This document shows positions 26,527-35,888 of a stretch of DNA of 64,000 nt, piece by piece. Position 1 is the first letter of the stretch. Each line of letters begins with the position of its first letter. Below the pieces are notes generated by a model that saw nothing but the letters and a program-made list of their open reading frames with translations, was not told where the DNA came from and searched no databases. The stretch comes from Mahella australiensis 50-1 BON (lineage in GTDB: Bacteria; Bacillota; Clostridia; Mahellales; Mahellaceae), in contig NC_015520.1 in assembly GCF_000213255.1 (NCBI RefSeq), positions 1,880,001 through 1,944,000 of the forward strand. The letters run 5' to 3'. The position numbers were made by a program, and so were the translations under genes.

Positions 26527-28845
26527 TTATTCCACCCCTTGCACAATATAATTATGAGCTTTTACCACACGAGCATTAACAATATAGTCCTCACCCGTAT
26601 AGTTAACTACAACCGAAATATCGCCTTCATAAATCGTCCTGTATATGCCCTCGTGAAGTTTTTCATGGCTTATTATCCTTTTGTCATATGTGCCTTTGTA
26701 TAGTTTTTTCACTTCGTTATATTCTTTTACTGCATTATCCACCCAGTCATGGTAACACATACTAAATAGATCGTCGTAATCAGTACGCTTCAAGACTGAG
26801 GATTGTTCATAAATCCACTGATAATGCGGAATTGCACCGTACTCCACCATTTTTAAAAACTCATCGCTCTGGTCATGCCTTAAATTTGATGGTGGAGCGG
26901 TATAAGGTATCAATCCATGAACTACCATTTCATAAAACGGTACTTGTTCAGTTTCTATAAGAAATTCGCTAGTATCGAGGGGAGCATTCCATACTTCGGT
27001 AATATATGGCAATGTATAAGCGTTGCCCCCGGTTACAATAACCCTGTTCATTTGTTTAGCAAGGTTACCCAACACATCTTCCCATTTTGTTTTTACTTTA
27101 TCTCTAAAGGCTAACTCGTTCTTCTTATATTGAGAATATATCATATCTCCTATTGAATCCACAGCTACATTCACTAAATCAAACCGCTGTAAACTGTCCT
27201 TAAATTCTCCACTAATATTAGGTAATCTTGCAGGGGAAAGAAGAAAATATCCCTCGCTACCAGGTTCTCTTCGGCCACTTACTATATCCCATTGCCATTG
27301 AAAAGCAACTGCATTATTAGCTAGTCTTACAGCATCTTTACTTCCCGAAAACCCGTTTCCCTCCTTATAAATCTCTAGAAACTCACCATTCGGAAATAGC
27401 GCTATATTATTTTCTACTGTATAATGTATGAGATCCTTCAATCCCCTTGTCCCGCCCAATTCACCAGCAGGCCTTATTTGATCGGTGATTTTATACTTAT
27501 ACCCGCCGCTATTAATTCCCATATATCTAACACTTATATCATTTATACCCCTCTTTTTAAGTTCCTCGATTATTATACGTGCTTGTTTAAATGTCGTTAA
27601 TGGTTCCATCACTGTGCGAGGTATTCCCCATACAATCTTCCTTTTTTGAACCCCACCTATCAACGAAAGGGCAAAATACATATCATCGGGAATTGGTGCT
27701 ATTCTAATCTTTTTTTCATTGACCAAATATTGTCTGTATGTATTTGCCATGCCAGAATAGCTGGCATTATCATACTTCAATAGATAATAATGTACTGTTA
27801 TATCAGTACTCAGTGAAACCGGAGACATTTTATAAACAAACCTCTCGCTTATGCCTCCGAGAGATGTAGTTGTTTCACCTGTCTGCATACCGCCCTCAAA
27901 TAACATAAATTTATTGATATCCCTATATATAAAAGCAGGATATGTTCTAAAATATCCACATAGATTCCCTGCTATACCGGCATTTATAGCAGAGGCTGCA
28001 TCTCCTCCATCTATTATACCCAATACGGCAGTGTTATCTTTCTTTATCCCAAATACCGGTAACCTAAACGTTTCCTCTAGAGGTGGCATTTCTCTTTGTT
28101 CTATGGCTTTGTCCCATCCGTATACCGGCTTAGATATTTCAGCATAGTTTCCGAAGTTATCGTCAAATCTTATAAGTGCACCGCTTCCGTCGGGTATAAG
28201 TATGTAACCGTCGCTTGATTTTGCTGCCGCACCAAAAAAAGGCAATACTTTTATCTGGTTTAATTGAATTATATCTTCTTCCGCGGGCATTTGAGCCACA
28301 GTATTACTTGACTTAGTTTGCTGATCCTTTATCTTTTTTTGACCAAAATCTTGTCGATCTTTTATCGAATTAACTGGTATTTTCACGTCCATACCATTCT
28401 TTGTCAATCTAAATTCTATAGCAATGCTTATACCCTGTTGTTTAAACACATAATTTACCCTGATTCCATCTTCAATTTTTTTATATTGGAACGTTTTCTT
28501 TTTTACACACGAGGAATAACTGTTGTATTCCTCGCTTCTCCCCTTATTATCGAAAGTGGATATCATTATATGAGATGCCAGATTATTTTTAGCAAAGCCC
28601 TTGGAAAAATCTTTTTCCCACTCAGGTGGTATCGTATTCCACATATAGCCCGACATTTTGTCCTTTATGGCTACATCAGCATTCTCTTGGTTAAAATACA
28701 TTTCAAAATTTGCATTTTCGGTTATCATGTCATAGCCAGGTATATCAACATTATCCGCCTTGATCTTTAATGGCCACATAAAAGTTACATTTAAAACCAG
28801 CGCCAAACAGAAGCCAACTATAAAAATTTTTCTGAACACTGTCAT
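26527..28845 (-). CDS. Exported DUF5696-type protein of unknown function
   Basis: 772 residues. The N-terminus is a signal peptide (IFIVGFCLALVLNVTFMWPLKIKA) without a lipobox Cys. The body looks like the DUF5696 family: an N-terminal beta-rich part (FEMYFNQENADVAIKDKMSGYMWNT), then a barrel-like part with FPNGEFLEIYKEG and YSQYKKNELAFRDKVKTKWED. Its layout, a beta-sandwich followed by an (alpha/beta) barrel, recalls glycoside hydrolases such as GH36/GH31, but I cannot assign catalytic acids. AAGGGGGAA precedes the ATG. It is packed between an NHL-Yip1 protein (eight bases) and a permease (overlapping control), so it should work with this transport locus at the cell surface. Confidence 0.75.
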   Translation of the reverse strand: MTVFRKIFIVGFCLALVLNVTFMWPLKIKADNVDIPGYDMITENANFEMYFNQENADVAIKDKMSGYMWNTIPPEWEKDFSKGFAKNNLASHIMISTFDNKGRSEEYNSYSSCVKKKTFQYKKIEDGIRVNYVFKQQGISIAIEFRLTKNGMDVKIPVNSIKDRQDFGQKKIKDQQTKSSNTVAQMPAEEDIIQLNQIKVLPFFGAAAKSSDGYILIPDGSGALIRFDDNFGNYAEISKPVYGWDKAIEQREMPPLEETFRLPVFGIKKDNTAVLGIIDGGDAASAINAGIAGNLCGYFRTYPAFIYRDINKFMLFEGGMQTGETTTSLGGISERFVYKMSPVSLSTDITVHYYLLKYDNASYSGMANTYRQYLVNEKKIRIAPIPDDMYFALSLIGGVQKRKIVWGIPRTVMEPLTTFKQARIIIEELKKRGINDISVRYMGINSGGYKYKITDQIRPAGELGGTRGLKDLIHYTVENNIALFPNGEFLEIYKEGNGFSGSKDAVRLANNAVAFQWQWDIVSGRREPGSEGYFLLSPARLPNISGEFKDSLQRFDLVNVAVDSIGDMIYSQYKKNELAFRDKVKTKWEDVLGNLAKQMNRVIVTGGNAYTLPYITEVWNAPLDTSEFLIETEQVPFYEMVVHGLIPYTAPPSNLRHDQSDEFLKMVEYGAIPHYQWIYEQSSVLKRTDYDDLFSMCYHDWVDNAVKEYNEVKKLYKGTYDKRIISHEKLHEGIYRTIYEGDISVVVNYTGEDYIVNARVVKAHNYIVQGVE

Positions 28846-28852
28846 TTCCCCC

Positions 28853-30937
28853 TTACAACACCATGTACTTTATTTCTAGATATAACGTGGTTATAAACTT
28901 GATAAGTTGCTGCAATGCGCTGAAAAACACCATGCCAAGGAATATTACCGCCAATATCCCAAATACGCTAAAGCACGAAACTGTTACTGTTTTACCCATC
29001 GTATAATCCTGCACCGTCATATTACCTATAATTGTCAAAGCCAGTGTCCATATAATGGCTACAGCATCTATAAAATAATAAAACGTTCCTTCTTCTATGG
29101 TTATAAAATTGCTCAGTATTATTTGAAATGAATAAAGCAGTATAAGCGGGGTAAGAGCATAGCAACTGCTTATCCATATATGTTTCATAGTGGCCTCTCC
29201 ATCCATCAATGTGCTTATGCTCCAATTTATCACCACCCAAGCTGTTAATGGCAGTAATATCACTGTAATTTGGGTTAATATATTCATTTCTTCCGGTACT
29301 GTAGAATTAAATAGAAAGCTCGTCAATGCCATACGGAGCATAAATATTATAACAGCCAAGGTTAATATTATAACAGAAGCAGTTCCTGCTTTCTTTTTAT
29401 AATGCTTTAAGTCCCAAAAACCGTCAAACGGATGTATTATAACGTATAGGGCATATAATACGGTGTTCATCGTTCCGTCTTTGCCCATATATTCCCTTAT
29501 ACTTTTCGATAAATATACCCCATGTCTATGAAGTACCTTATTAAGGACATACAAACCTGCTATAATGAAACATAACAACGTCATTATAAAAGAGAAATTT
29601 TCCCTTAATACCTGCGTTCTATATTCCTTCAAAGCCTCCGAATAACCCTTTCTATAGCGAGCCAATTTGAAAACATCCATGGCCTGAGCATATTTCTCTT
29701 CTTTTAAATAAGCATTTCCTAAACCGACATATGCTAAATCATAATTAGCATTCCGCTTTAAAACTTTTTGCCAGGGTTGCAAAGCGTCTTCATATCTCCC
29801 TTGCATATAATAACTATTAGCTTTTAGAACATCATTGCCAAAGTCAGTAATTTTAAGAATGGTTAAGCTATTTTTGCTCCCATCTACGACAAATATCTTC
29901 CCATTTTTCTGCTCGAGCGCTACGGGATTAGCAAATAGTCCTTTTTGCTCTCCGCGTCCACCGATAACAAAAAGCATATCTCCAAGAGCACTATATATAT
30001 AGATGCGCCCGCTGCTATTTTCTAATGCAAATATATTGCCATCAGTGTCCACAGAAATGTCCAAAAACTGAAATGGCTCATTAGTCGGCAGTATATCGCC
30101 GTAACGATTGCCCAATCTTTCGCTATGTCTTATTATGTTATCTCCTGCCGCATTAAGCCTTTTTATTTGATCCTCGGTAGCATTTCGTGTAGATGTATAT
30201 AAAAAACCATCATGATCAATATAAAGATTGGAATATTCTATTGGAACGAATAGCTCACGCTGTGCCACCTGTTCTCTGGTAAGTATGCGCCTCCATAAAA
30301 GCTCTACAGGATTTGCTTTAACGCGATTGCTGCCAAAGAATCTGTTAAACTGTCCATCCGGAGTAAACTGCAGTATACCTTCTACTACGCCGCTGGCTAC
30401 CACATATATTCTACCGGCTTTATCTGCCACGACCTTTTGTGGTTTGTAAGCAAAATCACTTGGAATTATATCAGATACCGGTTTACCAATAATTTTTATC
30501 AGATTGCCCTTTTTATCCAATATTATAATCCTTCCGTTTTGGGTATCTGCTACATATATTTCCTCGTCGTTGACATATACACCTTCCGGCAATTTAAAGT
30601 TATCCTGCTTGCCAAGATTTATAAATCCTTTTATGATTTTTTGTAATTTTAATTGTGAATTCAGTACTATAATTCTATTATTCCCGGTATCAGCGATATA
30701 AATTTCGCCATCAGGCGCAATACAAATATCCTGCGGTGCATTAAACGCTTCAATTCCAAAGTCAGCCCCTATCAATACGTCGTGAGGTAGGTAGCCTGCC
30801 GGAGATGGTGCTGCTTCCAAGGCATTATCATAAGTATAGGTAGGATATGGCGGTGCCGCGTAAGCACTGACAGAGCCATTTAATAATATCAATAATACTA
30901 TACTTATAGCTAAAATATATCCATTAATTTTACTCAT
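28853..30937 (-). CDS. Membrane protein: NHL propeller, TPR repeats and Yip1-like membrane domain
   Basis: 694 residues. A signal peptide (1-27) is followed by an NHL-type beta-propeller at about 55-375. Its repeats have the form PDGEIYIADTGNNRI, NDEEIYVADTQNGRI, DGNIFALENSSGRIYIY and NGKIFVVDGSKNS. TPR-like helices (YEDALQPWQKVLKRNANYDLAYVGLGNAY) lie near 380-440. One membrane segment follows near 447-465, and a C-terminal Yip1-like domain of five to six membrane helices ends the protein. The propeller would be extracellular. Both propellers and TPRs are binding scaffolds, so it may organise the transporter or hold polysaccharide, but no function is known to me for this combination. Confidence 0.8.
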   Translation of the reverse strand: MSKINGYILAISIVLLILLNGSVSAYAAPPYPTYTYDNALEAAPSPAGYLPHDVLIGADFGIEAFNAPQDICIAPDGEIYIADTGNNRIIVLNSQLKLQKIIKGFINLGKQDNFKLPEGVYVNDEEIYVADTQNGRIIILDKKGNLIKIIGKPVSDIIPSDFAYKPQKVVADKAGRIYVVASGVVEGILQFTPDGQFNRFFGSNRVKANPVELLWRRILTREQVAQRELFVPIEYSNLYIDHDGFLYTSTRNATEDQIKRLNAAGDNIIRHSERLGNRYGDILPTNEPFQFLDISVDTDGNIFALENSSGRIYIYSALGDMLFVIGGRGEQKGLFANPVALEQKNGKIFVVDGSKNSLTILKITDFGNDVLKANSYYMQGRYEDALQPWQKVLKRNANYDLAYVGLGNAYLKEEKYAQAMDVFKLARYRKGYSEALKEYRTQVLRENFSFIMTLLCFIIAGLYVLNKVLHRHGVYLSKSIREYMGKDGTMNTVLYALYVIIHPFDGFWDLKHYKKKAGTASVIILTLAVIIFMLRMALTSFLFNSTVPEEMNILTQITVILLPLTAWVVINWSISTLMDGEATMKHIWISSCYALTPLILLYSFQIILSNFITIEEGTFYYFIDAVAIIWTLALTIIGNMTVQDYTMGKTVTVSCFSVFGILAVIFLGMVFFSALQQLIKFITTLYLEIKYMVL

Positions 30938-30954
30938 TATATCGCCTTACCTCC

Positions 30955-31806
30955 CTATTCTTTCAATCCCGACGTTTTCATGGTTTCTATAACGTTGCTC
31001 TGGGTAAGTATAAATATAAGTATGGGAGGAAGCATCATCAACAAGCCCACTGCGGCAGATGCGCCAGCCCTCGCTAAGCCTCCAGCCTGGACATATGACA
31101 ATGCAAGAGGCAATGTCTTTAAAGATTCGGTATGAATATATAGTGCCGGCGAGTTTGAATCGTTCCAGAAATCCTTGAACGCTAAAAGGGTCAGCGTAAG
31201 CCATGCAGGTTTAACCATCGGCATGACTATACGCCACCACGTAGTAAGCTCGTTGGCTCCGTCCACTTTAGCTGATTCCAATAAACTATCGGGAATTTGT
31301 TCCATGAATTGCCTCATAAGGTAAAGTCCAAGCGTACTAGACATCATGGGAAAAATAAGTGCTTTATAATCGTTCAGCCAACCAAGCCCGGATAAAACCA
31401 TAAAGCGCGGAATATTGGTAACATATGCTGAAAACATTAAAGAGAAAACTATTATATTAAAAAGCAGATTACTGCCTGGAAACCTATGCTTAGCCAACGG
31501 ATACGCAGCCATAGAGGCTAGGAGCACATGACCTACCGTACCTACAATGCTGATGAATAAACTATTAAATATATATCTGCTAAAAGGGACATATGAATTC
31601 CCCATTAAGGAAAACAAATCTGTAAAATTCTTAAAAGTAGGCCGACGCACAAAAAAGCGAGGAGGAAATAAAAACAGCTCATCTAATGGCTTAAAAGCCA
31701 TCGTAATTGTATAGACTAGCGGTAATGCCATAAATACGGCTACGGCTGCCAATATCAATGTGATAAGAATGTTGCCGCCTGTAGATCTATAAGATTTTAC
31801 TCCCAT
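30955..31806 (-). CDS. CUT1 sugar ABC transporter permease, MalG type (second set)
   Basis: 283 residues, six membrane segments, EAA loop DSLLESAKVDGANELTTWWRIVMP and a MalG-like end (TQSNVIETMKTSGLKE). AAAGGGGAG lies seven bases before the ATG. It is 42 bases downstream of its MalF-type partner and is followed by the NHL-Yip1 gene after 17 bases. Confidence 0.93.
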   Translation of the reverse strand: MGVKSYRSTGGNILITLILAAVAVFMALPLVYTITMAFKPLDELFLFPPRFFVRRPTFKNFTDLFSLMGNSYVPFSRYIFNSLFISIVGTVGHVLLASMAAYPLAKHRFPGSNLLFNIIVFSLMFSAYVTNIPRFMVLSGLGWLNDYKALIFPMMSSTLGLYLMRQFMEQIPDSLLESAKVDGANELTTWWRIVMPMVKPAWLTLTLLAFKDFWNDSNSPALYIHTESLKTLPLALSYVQAGGLARAGASAAVGLLMMLPPILIFILTQSNVIETMKTSGLKE

Positions 31807-31848
31807 ACAAAAAGCTCCCCTTTCTTTTAACCTCTAACTTATCTTTTA

Positions 31849-32793
31849 TTAATCGGGTTTAAGGAAATGCCTTACTAATTGATTTATTGTCACCGTTATT
31901 AAAAACAATATAACGGCTACTGCTGAAGCATAGCCCATTTCATAACGTATACTGCCATAATCCATCATGTGCAACACGATGGTATGAGCGGAATATAGTG
32001 GGCTTGGAAAGCCGGCAAGCTGGCTACATACATCGCTAACGGCAAAAGTAGCGGTTACCTGCATTATAGCACCAAATATGAGCTGCGGTTTCATAGCGGG
32101 TAGCGTTATATGATATAGTTCCTGCCAGCGATTTCGTATACCATCTATAGCTCCGGCTTCATACAACGTCTTATCTACACCCTGAAGGCCTGCTATAAAA
32201 GCCAAAAAACTGGTCCCCAGGCTCATCCATAACTGGACTAACATTATTATGTAAAGATTTATATTTGGGTCCTGTAACCATAATACCGGCTTATCGATAA
32301 GGCCCAAACTCATAAGCACGCCATTTACCAAACCATAGGCATCCCCTGAAAATATATAGGACCATATGAAGAAAACATTTCCTGCTATAGAAGGCGCATA
32401 AAACAGCAAAGTAGCAAACGACCTTAACAGAGGTTTAAGCTCATTTATAAACCACGCAAAAAGCAAGCAAGCAAAGTAGCTTACCGGTCCTGTTATAATA
32501 GCAAACTTAAAGGTGTTTTTAAGTGCTATCAAAAATACATCATCATCTAACAGCAGCAGTTTATAGTTTGACCAACCTATAAACTTTGGAGGTTCTATAA
32601 TATTATAATAGCTAAAGCTTAGCACAACTGATACTATTACAGGTAATACTACAAATAATATAAACAATATCATATAAGGTGCCATGAGATAATAAGATTC
32701 CCTATTCTTTTTTACCTCTTGCCACGTTTTTCTTAATTTATAAGGTAAACCAGCATTAATCCCATTTTCAACGCTTATATTAGTACTGCTCAT
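31849..32793 (-). CDS. CUT1 sugar ABC transporter permease, MalF type (second set)
   Basis: 314 residues with six membrane segments after a 30-residue cytoplasmic tail. The EAA loop is LYEAGAIDGIRNRWQELYHITLPAMKP. The gene follows the CBM-linked binding protein by 31 bases, giving the classical order binding protein, MalF, MalG for this set. Confidence 0.93.
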   Translation of the reverse strand: MSSTNISVENGINAGLPYKLRKTWQEVKKNRESYYLMAPYMILFILFVVLPVIVSVVLSFSYYNIIEPPKFIGWSNYKLLLLDDDVFLIALKNTFKFAIITGPVSYFACLLFAWFINELKPLLRSFATLLFYAPSIAGNVFFIWSYIFSGDAYGLVNGVLMSLGLIDKPVLWLQDPNINLYIIMLVQLWMSLGTSFLAFIAGLQGVDKTLYEAGAIDGIRNRWQELYHITLPAMKPQLIFGAIMQVTATFAVSDVCSQLAGFPSPLYSAHTIVLHMMDYGSIRYEMGYASAVAVILFLITVTINQLVRHFLKPD

Positions 32794-32824
32794 TCCATTA
32801 CCTTACCTTTCTATATGCCCATGA

Positions 32825-35731
32825 TTAATCCAGCCCAAATTCCTCACGCTTTTTCCTTATCTCCTTATTTATCTCTTTCACGTATTTAGTTAAGGCTTCT
32901 CTAGGAAGCTCTCCATTAACTACTACCTCTCTAAAGGCATTATCCAAATGGCGTGATGTGTAATAGCTGCCAGGAATTATAGGTATTTCTTTTAAATAGT
33001 TCCACTGCTTCATGAGTTTTTGATAATCGCTGCTCGACCATGGCAAACGTTCTACAGCTTTAATATTAGCAGTATTATACCTGGCTGCCGGACCTAATAT
33101 GGCTTCTAATTCTCTGCCATAGCGCGTCTGTACATCAGCGCTCATCCACCATTTAATGAATTCCCAGCCTTTTTCCTTTTTATCACTGTTTTTCAGTAAC
33201 ACGCATGCCGTGCCTCCCCCGCTTATAGTCTTATCTATTGTTCCATCAGGCATACGAGTACCAGGTAAAGTGGAAATATCCCATAAGCCTTTTATCTCAG
33301 GTGCAGCTACTGAAAGCTGATTATACATAGTGTAGCTGGCTATCCCTATGGGCATTTCTCCTGTCCTGAATCTATTATAAAAATCAAAATACATCGGAAG
33401 ACCGTAAAGCAAATATAAGTTGGTCCAATCTTCAAAGGCTCTTATCCCTTCAGGTGTATCTAGAGCCGACCGCTTATAATCATCCGTATAATATTTACCG
33501 CCATTTTGCAGCAGGAAGGCATTAAATGCATCCAACCCAGTCATCGGCGCCGCACCTCCAGGAGGAGAAGCAGTAATGCCGGGGCCGAATTCAAGATTAT
33601 GCTCTTCCAATATCCCTATAGATTCATAAACATCTTCCCATGTTTCAGGTACACTCATTTTTAATTCACTCAATATATCTTTTCTGTAAAACAGCATTGG
33701 GAAATCCTGTGTCTGAGGCAGCGCAAATACTTTGCCATCATAAGTATATGGTATCAATGACGCAGGGGTAAATTGTGATTTAACCTCATCGAATTGAGGC
33801 ATTGTATTCAATGGAACTAGAGCGTTTCTTACTCCATAATCCACGGGCAATGTACGGGACACATTCAATGCCACATCAGGAGATTCTCCAGATGCTACCG
33901 AGTAGAGCAGCACCTCTTCTCGCTGAAGCATATCCAGATTTACTTTAATACCGGTTTTAGGAGTAAAATCGTCTTCTATTATAGCTTTCAAGGTATCCGC
34001 CTGGTCTCTGCCCAGTAAAGCCCATACATTTATGGCATCAGCATCGTTATATATGCTGCCCACCCCTTCATAGTTTTCAGTGAAAGAAGCTAATAACGAA
34101 CGAGCAGTTCCTGCAGCTCTTGTCCATAGTGATGGTTTAACCGATGGTAGAGCACTGTCAGGAGAAGCAAGGATTATATAATCAATATCCAATGGCTGCT
34201 CCTTAACCGTCAAGCTCCAAGATGAAAGTGATGAAAGATTATCCTTAAAGTTAGTAAGACCTTTTGATATCGTTTCCGGTTTTTTAGCAAAGGTTTCTAA
34301 TTGTATGGCTACAGTCTGCAGCGTGGCTGTTTGGCTGCTAGATTCAAAGCCATATGTTTTCTTTAACCCTTCTATTTCGTTTCTTATAATGCGCGCATTC
34401 TCTGTCAAAGTGGGTATAAGCTCTTTTATTCTTTTATCCAGTTGATAGTCCCTGTAAGGATCAGGATTTACCCCCGTAAGCATGACTATTTTACTATACA
34501 GTTGAGTCAAATCTATGGCACATTGCTGAACTTCTCTAATAGGTTTTGCGGTGGCTCCCATGCATACTTGCATGGTGAGCGTATGCTCGCCTTTGGGCAG
34601 ATAAAGCAAATAAGGCGTGCTATTATTTTCTCCCAATACTTTAAGTTGCCATTGAGAATCATAGGTAAATTCTATGTTATTTAATTCTTCAAACGGTACT
34701 TTGCCATCTATTTTTATTTTTCTATTCGACGGTAAACCATCCATATAGTTTTGCCTGAATTTTATGCCCACTTTATACAACCCATCTTCGGTCACATTAA
34801 ACTTCCATGTAATCCATTGGCCATTAATTCTCCAATTATATCCTCCTATTACATTCAGGCGTATTTTAGCAGGGTCATAAGGTTCATTTAATGGATTTGA
34901 GCGATCCATAAAGGGATACAAGGTAGGATCGGACTTTAGATACACATTTTCTCCCTGTATTTTTATAAATTGACCTTTACTTTGTTTGACTATTTTCCCA
35001 TCATAATCAGCAGCTACTTCGGCATAGGGTAAAGGCTGTTCGTATTGAAATACTTTTATATATTCGATCGCCATAGGTTCCTTTATAGAATTTAATCTAA
35101 GTTTATGTACCCCTTGAGTAAGATAAAACTTAAATGGTTCATCATATAGGCCTTCCGTATCGCTCAATACGATCTCTTGCCACATCGGATTTTCTACCTG
35201 ACCAGGCCTTATATCATTTCCTCGATTATCCTTACTAAATTCATTCCCCTCTACCTTATCTCTCCATACCCTGGAAAACGATAGTGTACGACACTCATTA
35301 AATGGCCTTTCTCCGTCTATTAAAAGTTCTCTTTCAATGCTGGAGCTTTTGCCTTCTATAGGGAAATATTTTATTGCTATATTGTAAATACCTGTTTGAG
35401 GAATATCTATATTCCATTCCACAAAACCCGTATCGTTCCACTGCAGCACAGGCATTGATGCACCTTCGAAATCTCTAAGAGTTCTTAACTGCGCATCATA
35501 AGCAAGAGAATATTCGGTAGCGGGTATAACTATATTTACATCTGGCTGTCGTTGCGTTTTATATTTCTCACTATAAGCAGCGTAACTATTCGATCTTTCC
35601 ATAAGATCAAATATAAGTGCTTTTTGCTCTCCTTCATCCCCACTCCCTTTTTGAGCATAAGAGGATATGGGCAAAACAAGCCCTATTGAAATAAGTACAC
35701 TAAAAAGGATTAAACTCCACCTTTTCCCCAA
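32825..35731 (-). CDS. Substrate-binding protein fused to N-terminal carbohydrate-binding-like domains
   Basis: 968 residues from a TTG start at 35729-35731, which has GGGGGAGGA right before it. An ATG-like frame extends to 35815 but lacks a site and would bury the signal peptide. The signal (KRWSLILFSVLISIGLVLP) ends in SSYAQ and has no lipobox. Residues about 45-210 and 230-380 are two beta-sandwich domains resembling CBM35-type modules (FVEWNIDIPQTGIYNIAIKY; WITWKFNVTEDGLYKVGIKF). A helical linker follows, and the last 420 residues are a family 1 solute-binding protein (ESPDVALNVSRTLP, LPQTQDFPMLFYRKDIL). Ordinary binding proteins are about 400-500 residues and lipid-anchored. This one may dock on polymer before delivery. 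Confidence 0.85.
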   Translation of the reverse strand: MGKRWSLILFSVLISIGLVLPISSYAQKGSGDEGEQKALIFDLMERSNSYAAYSEKYKTQRQPDVNIVIPATEYSLAYDAQLRTLRDFEGASMPVLQWNDTGFVEWNIDIPQTGIYNIAIKYFPIEGKSSSIERELLIDGERPFNECRTLSFSRVWRDKVEGNEFSKDNRGNDIRPGQVENPMWQEIVLSDTEGLYDEPFKFYLTQGVHKLRLNSIKEPMAIEYIKVFQYEQPLPYAEVAADYDGKIVKQSKGQFIKIQGENVYLKSDPTLYPFMDRSNPLNEPYDPAKIRLNVIGGYNWRINGQWITWKFNVTEDGLYKVGIKFRQNYMDGLPSNRKIKIDGKVPFEELNNIEFTYDSQWQLKVLGENNSTPYLLYLPKGEHTLTMQVCMGATAKPIREVQQCAIDLTQLYSKIVMLTGVNPDPYRDYQLDKRIKELIPTLTENARIIRNEIEGLKKTYGFESSSQTATLQTVAIQLETFAKKPETISKGLTNFKDNLSSLSSWSLTVKEQPLDIDYIILASPDSALPSVKPSLWTRAAGTARSLLASFTENYEGVGSIYNDADAINVWALLGRDQADTLKAIIEDDFTPKTGIKVNLDMLQREEVLLYSVASGESPDVALNVSRTLPVDYGVRNALVPLNTMPQFDEVKSQFTPASLIPYTYDGKVFALPQTQDFPMLFYRKDILSELKMSVPETWEDVYESIGILEEHNLEFGPGITASPPGGAAPMTGLDAFNAFLLQNGGKYYTDDYKRSALDTPEGIRAFEDWTNLYLLYGLPMYFDFYNRFRTGEMPIGIASYTMYNQLSVAAPEIKGLWDISTLPGTRMPDGTIDKTISGGGTACVLLKNSDKKEKGWEFIKWWMSADVQTRYGRELEAILGPAARYNTANIKAVERLPWSSSDYQKLMKQWNYLKEIPIIPGSYYTSRHLDNAFREVVVNGELPREALTKYVKEINKEIRKKREEFGLD

Positions 35732-35888
35732 GCTTTCCTCCCCCTTTACATTATATCTTGACAGCTTGATAAATTCAAAGCTCCCTAATAATATTTCTAA
35801 ATTAACTGCTTTCATTTCTCATCTAAAATTATATATTCCTTAAAGGTAGTTGGTCTACAGCACAATTATTACATCCATTATCCTTTCT

